Shown here: one piece after another, positions 6,317 through 12,376 of the stretch
How the letters are laid out: every line of letters starts with the position of its first letter
How positions within the stretch are numbered: the stretch's first letter is position 1
Source of the DNA: Firmicutes bacterium UBA7523
GTDB lineage: Bacteria; Bacillota; Dethiobacteria; Dethiobacterales; Dethiobacteraceae
Assembly (NCBI GenBank): GCA_002479415.1
Contig: DLMZ01000022.1
Coordinates: forward strand, 1,302-13,677
DNA: 12,376 nt
Direction of reading: 5' to 3'
Made by a program: the position numbers and the translations under genes
The notes under the pieces: generated by a model
Seen by the model: only the letters and a program-made list of their open reading frames with translations
What the model was told of the DNA's origin: nothing
The model's database searches: none

Positions 6317-8083
6317 ATGATAGAGCTTACCATTAATGGCAAAAAAGTAACAGCGCCAGATGATGTAACCATTATTGAAGCAGCGCGCCTTAATGATATA
6401 AATGTGCCTAATCTTTGTTATCTAAAGGATAAACACAAGTTTGGTGCATGCAGGATTTGCGTTGTTGACGTAGAAGGGCAGAAAAACCTTCAAGCTTCAT
6501 GTATGGTTAAGGCGAAGGAAGGCATGGTGATACACACTAATAACAAAAGGGTGCGTGAAGCTCGTAAGGTATTGTATGAATTGCTTCTTTCAAACCATCC
6601 GAAAGAGTGCCTCACCTGTTCAAGAAGCCAGAGCTGCGAACTTCAGGAACTCGGCTACACCTTGGGTGTAACAGAGTCCCGTATCGAAGGAGCGCAGTCG
6701 CCTGCCGAGGTTGACATTGCTCCATCAATCACCAGAGATACCAGCAAGTGTATACTCTGTCGCCGCTGTGTTACTGTCTGCAAAGAAATTCAAGGGGTCG
6801 CTGCAATAGATACTCAAAACAGGGGTTTTGATTCAACAATAAGTCCGGCTATGGGCTTGCCGTTAAATGAAGTTAACTGTGCGATGTGTGGCCAGTGTAC
6901 TGTAGTGTGTCCGACGGGAGCTTTGACGGAGACTGACGGCATTCAAAGGGTGTGGGATGCCTTAGCAGATTCCTCCAAAAGAGTTGTGGTTGAGGTAGCT
7001 CCTGCGGTTCGTGCCGCTTTAGGCGAGGAATTTGGCCTTGAGGTCGGTACTCTTGTAACAGGCAAGATGGCTAGTGCTTTCCGCGAGTTAGGGTTTGACG
7101 ATATCTTCGACACCAACTTCACGGCCGACCTGACAATTATTGAGGAAGGTTCAGAATTCCTGCAACGCTTGCATAGTGCCCTCACAGGTGGAGATGCTGT
7201 TTTGCCCATGATGACAAGCTGCAGCCCGGGTTGGATAAAATACATTGAACATTCCTATCCCGAGGAGCTGGACCATCTATCAACTTGTAAGTCTCCCCAC
7301 ACCATGCTTGGCGCATTAGTTAAGAGTTATTATGCGGAAAAGATTGGTGTTGACCCCAAAGACATGTTTGTTGTCTCCGTTATGCCGTGTACCGCAAAAA
7401 AATATGAAGTACAACGACCGGAAATGATGGTGGACGGCAATGTAGATGTGGATGTAGTTCTTACTACACGTGAGCTTGCCCGGATGATTAAAAGCGCCGG
7501 CATTGATTTCAAATCACTCCCTGACAGTGAATTTGAAAACCCACTTGGCTTTTCTACCGGTGCAGCCGATATATTCGGAGTTACCGGCGGCGTTATGGAA
7601 GCAGCACTCAGAACGGTTTGGGAGCTTATAACCGGCAAGGAATTGCCTTTTGACAAGCTGCACGTTGCTCCGATAGTAGGTCTTGAGCAAATCAAAACTG
7701 CCGAGGTTACCATTGAGGGCACACTACCGGGATATAGACATCTTGAAGGCGTTACAGCAAAAGTTGCGGTTACCAGTGGTCTTGAAGGCGCTCGCATTCT
7801 CATGGAAGAAGTTAAAAACGGCACATCGCCGTATCATTTTATCGAGGTTATGGGTTGCCCGGGAGGCTGCATCAACGGAGGAGGCCAGCCGCGCTCCAAG
7901 GATGAGGATTACAGAACAAAAAGAATGGAAGCCTTGTATCGTGAGGATGAAGGCAAGGAACTGCGTAAGTCGCATGAAAGTCCTGCGGTGCAAGAGCTGT
8001 ATCAGGAATACCTAAAGGAGCCGCTGGGTCACCTTTCACACAAATTGCTGCACACTCATTACACAAAGAGAGATAAGTACTAA
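6317..8083 (+). CDS. hydA: [FeFe]-hydrogenase catalytic subunit HydA
   Basis: 588 residues, close in length and layout to clostridial CpI-type hydrogenases. Order: [2Fe-2S] ferredoxin domain (C34, C45, C48, C62); His/Cys [4Fe-4S] site (H94, C98, C101, C107); two ferredoxin-type [4Fe-4S] sites (C145, C148, C151, C155 and C188, C191, C194, C198); H-cluster domain from about residue 225. H-cluster motifs: L1 TSCSPGW (301-306 region), L2 MPCTAKKYE (C358), L3 GCPGGC (C514, C518) followed by INGGGQP, so the enzyme should make or use H2. L1 has Ser303 where reference enzymes have a second cysteine; see findings. It starts 5 nt after hydB and ends with TAATG overlapping the next gene, so it is in the middle of an operon. 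Maturation genes hydE, hydF and hydG are not in the window and must lie elsewhere. Confidence 0.95.
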   Translation: MIELTINGKKVTAPDDVTIIEAARLNDINVPNLCYLKDKHKFGACRICVVDVEGQKNLQASCMVKAKEGMVIHTNNKRVREARKVLYELLLSNHPKECLTCSRSQSCELQELGYTLGVTESRIEGAQSPAEVDIAPSITRDTSKCILCRRCVTVCKEIQGVAAIDTQNRGFDSTISPAMGLPLNEVNCAMCGQCTVVCPTGALTETDGIQRVWDALADSSKRVVVEVAPAVRAALGEEFGLEVGTLVTGKMASAFRELGFDDIFDTNFTADLTIIEEGSEFLQRLHSALTGGDAVLPMMTSCSPGWIKYIEHSYPEELDHLSTCKSPHTMLGALVKSYYAEKIGVDPKDMFVVSVMPCTAKKYEVQRPEMMVDGNVDVDVVLTTRELARMIKSAGIDFKSLPDSEFENPLGFSTGAADIFGVTGGVMEAALRTVWELITGKELPFDKLHVAPIVGLEQIKTAEVTIEGTLPGYRHLEGVTAKVAVTSGLEGARILMEEVKNGTSPYHFIEVMGCPGGCINGGGQPRSKDEDYRTKRMEALYREDEGKELRKSHESPAVQELYQEYLKEPLGHLSHKLLHTHYTKRDKY

Positions 8084-8589
8084 TGAACACCCCAAAATTT
8101 TCTACCCGGATAATGACTCGGACTGCACTGTTGCTTGGATTGACACTGGCTATTCAGGCTTTACGGTTGCAGCCGGTCATTACCGGTCCTTTAGTCAACT
8201 TTATGTTGGTTCTTTCTACTTTGTTGGTGGGGCAAGCAGCAGGCGTATTCATTGGCTTTGTTACCCCATTTATTGCTTTGTCCGTAGGAATATTGCCGGC
8301 TCCACTAGCACCTGCAATTCCATTTATTATGTTAGGGAATGCGTTGCTGTGTTTGGCCGCAGGGTTTGCAATAAATCGCAGCATAAATTTGAAACTAGCT
8401 GCAGTAGTTCTAGGTGCGTTTATTAAATTTGCAGTGATAGCTGGCGCTGTTTCTTATGCTTTGTCGCTTCCGCCTCAATTAGCCAAGGCTTTAATGCTGC
8501 CTCAGCTATTTACTGCGCTAATTGGCGGCTTGTTGGCAGTAGTAAGTTGGCAGGCAATTGCTAGGATTATCCCTTTTCGTCAAGAATAG
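8083..8589 (+). CDS. Small polytopic membrane protein, ECF transporter S-component-like, coupled to hydA
   Basis: This 168-residue, strongly hydrophobic protein has about six predicted membrane helices (roughly residues 11-28, 34-52, 54-71, 78-97, 104-126, 138-162). Its size, helix count, the small-residue pattern A15-xxx-G19-xxx-A23 in helix 1 and the TGPLVN and FIMLGNALL segments resemble substrate-binding S components of energy-coupling-factor vitamin/metal transporters; ECF genes for the energizing module are not in the window. The ATG at 8083 overlaps the hydA stop (TAATG), so translation is probably coupled to hydA. The substrate is unknown: a flavin or metal used by the hydrogenase would fit, but this is inference. 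It could also be a membrane partner of the hydrogenase rather than a transporter. It is the last gene before the operon terminator. Confidence 0.7.
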   Translation: MNTPKFSTRIMTRTALLLGLTLAIQALRLQPVITGPLVNFMLVLSTLLVGQAAGVFIGFVTPFIALSVGILPAPLAPAIPFIMLGNALLCLAAGFAINRSINLKLAAVVLGAFIKFAVIAGAVSYALSLPPQLAKALMLPQLFTALIGGLLAVVSWQAIARIIPFRQE

Positions 8590-8601
8590 TTAGACAGTAC
8601 A

Positions 8602-8646
8602 ATAAAACAGGCATCTGGGCCTTAATGGCACAGGTGCCTGTTTTAT
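8602..8646. terminator. Bidirectional intrinsic terminator between the hydrogenase operon and uvsE
   Basis: A 16-bp stem (8602-8617 with 8631-8646, one G-U pair) around a 13-nt loop has an AT-rich base with a T-run on the 3' side in either orientation. It closes the hydrogenase operon on the + strand and uvsE on the - strand. Confidence 0.85.
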
Positions 8647-8652
8647 GTTTCC

Positions 8653-9621
8653 TCATATGTATATTTTGGCGCTGTCGACCTGTCGGATGCCTGGCATCGC
8701 TCCCAGTGCTTGTACCAATTCGAACATAGCTTTGTCTTTCTGTTTTGCTTCCACCATGACATCAATATCTGTGCCGTATTCGCGCAGTTGCATGAGGACA
8801 GAATACAGACAATGAGGATCGATATAGTCGTTGTGGCTGCGGAAGTTTGCCATGGATTGCGGGCTGGAGATGTGCAGTTTAGGATTTAATCTTGTCCCTT
8901 TCCAGGTGGCAATGAACCGGGGATAGACGTCCTCAAGACGGTTTCCTTCTTCATGGTTGCAGCGAAAGTGGTGAACATCTAGCACCAGGGGAATTTGCAG
9001 CTTTTCGCATAAGTACAGTGTATCGTTAGCTGTAAATGTTCGGTCGTCATTTTCCAGAACAATCCGTGCGACAATATGAGAAGGCATTTTTGCCCAGTTT
9101 TCAAGGAATGTCTCCAGAGATTTCTTCTTATCTCCATAGCCGCCCCCCACATGTATAATTAGCCTGGCTGTGTTATCCAGGCTCATGGCGTGGAGCATTT
9201 TACTATGATGAGAGAGATCCCGGACGGCTGCACTAAAGACCTCTCTATTAGAGGAGTTGATAACAGTAAAATGATCGGGATGAAATGATACCCTTAGCTC
9301 ATGTTCTTTAATAAAAGCACCAATTGCCTCGAATTGCTGTCGAAGTTCATCCAGGTAGTCCCAATGTGTGAGCTGGGGATGAGTTGCTAGCGGGATGATT
9401 TTTGAGGAAAAGCGGTATATCTTCACATGATTAGCGTTACAGTGATGAAGCAGGCGAAGCGTATTTGTCAGATTATCTTGTGAGGTTTTCCTTACTTTTT
9501 CTAAGGCAAGCTCCTGACTTTTTGACACAAGGCTCTGATAGGTTTTCAGGCTTACCGTACCGGAGGGAGATGCTTTTTCAAGGATTGCCGACATGGCTAC
9601 GAAACCAAAACGAACAAGCAT
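8653..9621 (-). CDS. uvsE: UV damage endonuclease UvsE (UVDE family)
   Basis: A 322-residue TIM-barrel nuclease that nicks DNA 5' of UV photoproducts, a cytoplasmic light-independent repair route. The start MLVRFGFVAMS, NHVKIYRFSS (64-73), SFHPDHFTV (112-120) and LDVHHFRCN (214-222) are family hallmarks. By alignment with the characterised Thermus enzyme, metal-binding residues are intact: H114, H157 (IIHVGG), E190 (LENDD), D215, H218, H250 (PKLHISS, with the nearby lysine K248), H263 (RSHNDYID) and E291 (VMVEAK). Length matches Bacillus UvsE (about 320). The minus-strand ATG at 9621 follows AAGGTGG at 7-nt spacing. The gene stands alone and ends at the shared terminator. No clear SOS (LexA) box or promoter was found upstream. 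Confidence 0.93.
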   Translation of the reverse strand: MLVRFGFVAMSAILEKASPSGTVSLKTYQSLVSKSQELALEKVRKTSQDNLTNTLRLLHHCNANHVKIYRFSSKIIPLATHPQLTHWDYLDELRQQFEAIGAFIKEHELRVSFHPDHFTVINSSNREVFSAAVRDLSHHSKMLHAMSLDNTARLIIHVGGGYGDKKKSLETFLENWAKMPSHIVARIVLENDDRTFTANDTLYLCEKLQIPLVLDVHHFRCNHEEGNRLEDVYPRFIATWKGTRLNPKLHISSPQSMANFRSHNDYIDPHCLYSVLMQLREYGTDIDVMVEAKQKDKAMFELVQALGAMPGIRQVDSAKIYI

Positions 9622-9751
9622 GCATGTACCACCTTGCTCAGTAATTCCGCCTTTTTTGTATATCTATCTTTGCACATAATTCAGTGTCGTATGCATAACA
9701 AATCAAAAGCTATCAAAGGCTCAGGGAGAAGTAACAGCTTCTGCAAAAAAG

Positions 9752-9780
9752 TTGACACAGATATCTCTTTATTGTATTAT
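9752..9780 (+). promoter_or_regulatory. Strong sigma-A type promoter of the PLP-enzyme operon
   Basis: TTGACA (9752-9757) and TATTAT (9775-9780) with a 17-bp spacer, the same pattern as P1. The start site would be near 9787, giving a leader of about 127 nt. No S-box (SAM) or T-box motif was seen in it. Confidence 0.75.
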
Positions 9781-9789
9781 ATCATTAAA

Positions 9790-9797
9790 CCTATAGG
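9790..9797 (+). promoter_or_regulatory. Short palindrome at the predicted transcription start, operator candidate
   Basis: CCTATAGG is a perfect 8-bp palindrome 9 nt after the -10 box, followed by AATAG. Its place fits a repressor site. Sulfur-metabolism genes in Firmicutes are often controlled by the Rrf2-family repressor CymR, but I cannot assign this site to it. Confidence 0.3.
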
Positions 9798-9913
9798 AAT
9801 AGTTTGGTAATATGGATTTATAAAAGATATTGAGTGAAAAAGACTTTTTATTTCCAGTTCAGATATTAATATAGCATGAGGCCACTGTAATAAAGAAGAA
9901 GGGAAAGAGGGTA

Positions 9914-11074
9914 ATGGGAATGGGGGATGAGTTGAAAAAGAATATTAGTACTAAGGTGGTTCACGGCTGTAAATGCTATGATCCACATACAGGGGCGGTA
10001 AGTTTTCCTATATATCAAAGTGCTACATTCAGACATCCGGGCCTTTATCAGACTACCGGGTATGATTATTCGAGACTTCAAAATCCTACTAGAGAAGAGT
10101 TGGAAAATACTATCGCCAACCTGGAAAGTGGTAAATATGGCTTTGCTTTTTCAAGTGGAATGGCGGCGGTTTCAACTGTACTCTCACTTTTCATGAGCGG
10201 AGACCATATTATTGTGTCTGATGATCTTTATGGTGGCACATACAGATTATTTGAGGAAATATACAAAAAGTATGGAATAGAGCTTTCTTATGTTGATACA
10301 AGCAATATGGAAGCTATGGAAAACGCAGTAAAAGATAATAGCAAAGCTTTTTTTGTTGAAACTCCTTCGAATCCAATGATGAAGGTGGCTGATTTGAAGA
10401 AGATATCGGAACTGGCTAAAAGCAAAGGAATGCTTTTAATAGTTGATAACACTTTTCTGACACCCTACTTTCAAAGACCTTTGGAGCTTGGGGCAGACAT
10501 TGTTATTCATAGCGGGACTAAGTACCTAGGAGGGCATAATGATACATTAGCAGGCTTGATTGTAGTTGATGATGATTTATTTGCAGAAAAATTAAAGCTT
10601 GTGCAAAAATCAGTAGGCGCCGTATTGTCTCCTTTTGATAGTTGGCTTGTTTTAAGGGGAATTAAAACATTAGGTGTGCGCATGGAAAAACACCAGCAGA
10701 ATGCGATGGAAATTGCAAAGTGGCTGCGTACTCATAAAAACGTCATAAACGTAAATTTCGTAGGACTTCCCGAACATGAAGGTTATAGCATGTCAAAAGC
10801 GCAGTCTTCGGGTTTTGGGGGAATGATTTCTTTTGAAGTTAAAGATGTACATATTGTTGAAAAAGTGCTGGAAAGAGTACAGGTCATTATTTTTGCTGAA
10901 AGCTTAGGCGGGGTAGAAAGTCTTATCACTTATCCTGTTGTGCAGACACACTCAGCCATTCCAGAAGAAATAAGAGGCAAAATAGGTGTTACTGATAAAC
11001 TTTTAAGGCTTTCGGTGGGCATTGAAGCGTCAGAGGATTTAATAGCTGACTTAGATCAGGCATTAGATATTTAA
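9914..11074 (+). CDS. Cys/Met-metabolism PLP enzyme (cystathionine gamma-synthase/gamma-lyase family)
   Basis: A 386-residue fold-type I PLP enzyme of the MetB/MccB family, usual length. Visible family residues: YSRLQNPTR (Y52/R54, contacts of the PLP phosphate), SSGMAA (80-85), DDLYGGTYRLF with Y106 over the PLP ring, VDNTF with D178 (PLP nitrogen), Schiff-base lysine K203 in HSGTKYLGGH, TYPVVQTHSAIP (339-350) and R365 in LLRLSVGIE, binding the substrate carboxylate. The family contains cystathionine gamma-synthase, gamma-lyase and methionine gamma-lyase, which these motifs do not separate. The neighbouring C-S lyase suggests transsulfuration: cystathionine made here and split there, or the reverse breakdown. 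A second in-frame ATG at 9920 has GAGGG (9907-9911) at the more usual 8-nt spacing and may be the true start. Confidence 0.9.
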   Translation: MGMGDELKKNISTKVVHGCKCYDPHTGAVSFPIYQSATFRHPGLYQTTGYDYSRLQNPTREELENTIANLESGKYGFAFSSGMAAVSTVLSLFMSGDHIIVSDDLYGGTYRLFEEIYKKYGIELSYVDTSNMEAMENAVKDNSKAFFVETPSNPMMKVADLKKISELAKSKGMLLIVDNTFLTPYFQRPLELGADIVIHSGTKYLGGHNDTLAGLIVVDDDLFAEKLKLVQKSVGAVLSPFDSWLVLRGIKTLGVRMEKHQQNAMEIAKWLRTHKNVINVNFVGLPEHEGYSMSKAQSSGFGGMISFEVKDVHIVEKVLERVQVIIFAESLGGVESLITYPVVQTHSAIPEEIRGKIGVTDKLLRLSVGIEASEDLIADLDQALDI

Positions 11075-11092
11075 TAGTGGGTGGTGGTTTAA

Positions 11093-12283
11093 GTGGCTAG
11101 CATTTTTGATGAAGTTATTGATAGAAAAAATACAGCGTCTTTAAAATGGGATTGTTGCAAACAAAGATTTAACAGTGAAGATATTATTCAAATGTGGGTT
11201 GCTGATATGGATTTTAAGTCTCCGGATAAGATTACTGAAGCAATTATTCGCAGAGCAAATCACGGGGTTTACGGATATACCGAGTCGTCAGAAAGGCTGG
11301 CTAAGGCTTTGGTTAATTGGCTAGCAAAAAGGCATCAGTGGGTTGTGGATAAAAGTTGGATTGTGCATAGTCCTGGTGTGGTGACTTCGGTTAATATAGC
11401 TATTCTTTCTTTTACTAATCCAGGGGACAAAATATTAGTGCAAACGCCAATTTACTATCCATTTTACTCAAGTATTAAAGATAACCAACGTGTGTTAGTT
11501 ACAAACTCACTGAAAAATACTTCTGGATTTTACGAAATCAATTTTGATGATTTAGAGAAGAAATTAGCCAATGGTGTGAGGATGATGATATTTTGCAGCC
11601 CTCACAACCCTATTGGGCGTGTATGGAGGCAAAATGAGCTGGAAAAAGTAGCAAAGCTATGCAAGAAACATGGTGTTATCCTTGTATCAGATGAGATTCA
11701 TTCGGATATCGTTTATAAAGGCTTTAAGCATATTCCAATTGCATCTTTGGGAGAGGAAATCCTGCCAAATGCTGTAACACTGATTTCCCCCACAAAAACT
11801 TTTAATCTAGCCGGTTTATGCCAGTCTTCTGTCATTATCCCAAATGACCAGCATAGGCAAGTGTTTAATAACACTATGAACAGAATAGGTGCGGGGATGC
11901 TTAATATTTTTGGTTTGGAAGCAGCAGAAGCAGCATATAGCTGCTGTGAAGAGTGGCTAGATGAATTGTTAAGCTATCTCCAAAACAATTTAGAATTAAT
12001 AGAGAAGTATTTTGAAAGCCACATTCCGCAGATTAAGATAATAAAGCCTGAAGCAACATATATGGTATGGCTTGATTGCAGAGAGCTTCCTCTTGAAATG
12101 GAAAAGCTAAAAGACTTCTTTACCTTCAAAGCGGGAGTAGGGCTTAATGATGGAGTTACTTTTGGTAAAGAGGGTTTTGGCTTTCAGCGTCTAAACTTTG
12201 CTTGTCCTAAAACACTGCTAATTGAAGGGCTTGAAAGAATAAAAAGGGCAGTAACGGAGCTGAGTGATAAAAGTTTAGATTAG
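11093..12283 (+). CDS. MalY/PatB-family PLP-dependent C-S lyase (cystathionine beta-lyase-like)
   Basis: A 396-residue aminotransferase-fold PLP enzyme of the MalY/PatB family, typical length (about 390). Visible hallmarks: WVADMDF (35-41), YGYTE (60-64), TPIYYPFY (118-125), N172 in SPHNPIGR, D200 in VSDEIHSDI, Schiff-base K235 in SPTKTFNLAGL and R366 in FQRLNFACP. Characterised relatives split the C-S bond of cystathionine or cysteine, giving pyruvate and ammonia plus homocysteine or H2S; B. subtilis PatB and E. coli MalY are examples. It follows the MetB-family gene by 18 nt and ends at a strong terminator, so the two form an operon. The start is GTG 11093 after a G-rich region (GGGTGGTGG) at about 6 nt. 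Exact substrate not fixed by the sequence. Confidence 0.9.
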   Translation: MASIFDEVIDRKNTASLKWDCCKQRFNSEDIIQMWVADMDFKSPDKITEAIIRRANHGVYGYTESSERLAKALVNWLAKRHQWVVDKSWIVHSPGVVTSVNIAILSFTNPGDKILVQTPIYYPFYSSIKDNQRVLVTNSLKNTSGFYEINFDDLEKKLANGVRMMIFCSPHNPIGRVWRQNELEKVAKLCKKHGVILVSDEIHSDIVYKGFKHIPIASLGEEILPNAVTLISPTKTFNLAGLCQSSVIIPNDQHRQVFNNTMNRIGAGMLNIFGLEAAEAAYSCCEEWLDELLSYLQNNLELIEKYFESHIPQIKIIKPEATYMVWLDCRELPLEMEKLKDFFTFKAGVGLNDGVTFGKEGFGFQRLNFACPKTLLIEGLERIKRAVTELSDKSLD

Positions 12284-12309
12284 TTATCCATGCGTAATGG
12301 TAACATGAA

Positions 12310-12350
12310 TAAAAAGAGGAGCCGGGATGATGTTCCGGCTCCTCTTTTTA
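12310..12350 (+). terminator. Strong intrinsic terminator of the PLP-enzyme operon
   Basis: A 16-bp perfect stem (12310-12325 with 12335-12350), GC-rich at the top, with a 9-nt loop and a T-rich 3' arm and tail. It starts 26 nt after the stop codon. Confidence 0.9.
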
Positions 12351-12353
12351 TTT

Positions 12354-12376
12354 GTGCGCCCGGCATGGGCGTACGC
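12354..12376 (+). mobile_element. 5' end of a group IIC intron, cut by the window edge
   Basis: The last 23 bases begin GTGCGCCCGGCATGGGCG. This closely matches, from memory, the 5' end of the group IIC intron of Oceanobacillus iheyensis (GTGTGCCCGGCATGGGTG): the GTG start and the first domain I hairpin are shared, and the two differences in 18 bases still allow pairing. Group IIC introns are known to insert just downstream of intrinsic terminator hairpins, and this one begins 4 nt after such a stem, on the same strand. The ribozyme body and any reverse-transcriptase gene would lie beyond the window. Only the first domain is visible, so activity cannot be judged. Confidence 0.75.

Noticed and set aside
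5450..7824. Several long antisense open frames opposite hydB and hydA (for example 5450-5842 and 7330-7824, minus strand)
   Set aside because: They mirror highly conserved coding sequence on the + strand, lack recognisable domains and have no supporting start signals; they follow from codon bias of the real genes.
9781..9913. A SAM (S-box), T-box or cobalamin riboswitch before the MetB-family gene
   Set aside because: The leader of about 130 nt has none of the conserved core motifs and no terminator hairpin between promoter and gene.
12356..12371. The short GCGCCC/GGGCG hairpin as a second part of the operon terminator
   Set aside because: It has no U-run, and its sequence and position match the first domain I hairpin of a group IIC intron much better.

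Overview
The window looks like chromosomal DNA from a low-to-moderate GC, strictly anaerobic Firmicute (Clostridia or Negativicutes type). The clues are two proteins with copper-amine-oxidase-type 'stalk' domains, a trimeric [FeFe]-hydrogenase operon, strong GGAGG-type ribosome binding sites with some TTG/GTG starts, AT-rich intergenic DNA and many intrinsic terminators. No tRNA, rRNA or CRISPR array was seen.

Layout. (1) Bases 1-337: the 3' end of a stalk-domain protein gene (+). It converges on a secreted trypsin-like protease with stalk, fibronectin-III-like and PPC domains (-, 373-2148); the two share a terminator hairpin that contains the protease stop codon. (2) Bases 2149-2695: a gene-poor regulatory region. 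It holds a near-perfect promoter followed by a possible 18-codon ORF and a terminator, then a Rex-like palindrome and a second promoter in front of the hydrogenase genes. (3) Bases 2696-8589: a tight operon of hydC (NuoE-like), hydB (NuoF-like, fused to a complete GltD/NfnB-like NADPH oxidoreductase), hydA (H-cluster catalytic subunit), and a small membrane protein resembling an ECF transporter S component, overlapping hydA by one base. A bidirectional terminator follows. (4) Bases 8653-9621 (-): UV damage endonuclease uvsE. (5) Bases 9752-12353: a strong promoter, a Cys/Met-metabolism PLP enzyme (MetB/MccB family), a MalY/PatB-type C-S lyase, and a strong terminator. (6) Bases 12354-12376: what looks like the first 23 bases of a group IIC intron, cut by the window edge and placed just behind that terminator hairpin.

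How it works together. HydABC-type complexes exchange electrons between H2, NAD(H) and ferredoxin. Here the usual ferredoxin-like tail of HydB is replaced by a GltD/NfnB module with its own Fe-S, FAD and NADP-binding motifs. One polypeptide could therefore join a hydrogenase to an Nfn-like transhydrogenase and link H2, NAD(H), NADP(H) and perhaps ferredoxin. The Rex-like site would fit control by the NADH/NAD+ ratio. The two PLP genes could together carry out transsulfuration (cystathionine formation and cleavage) or cysteine/cystathionine breakdown.

The items most worth following up are the HydB-GltD fusion, the group IIC intron at the right edge, the promoter/small ORF/terminator unit upstream of the operon, and the membrane protein coupled to hydA. 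All family assignments come from motifs read by eye; no database search was run.
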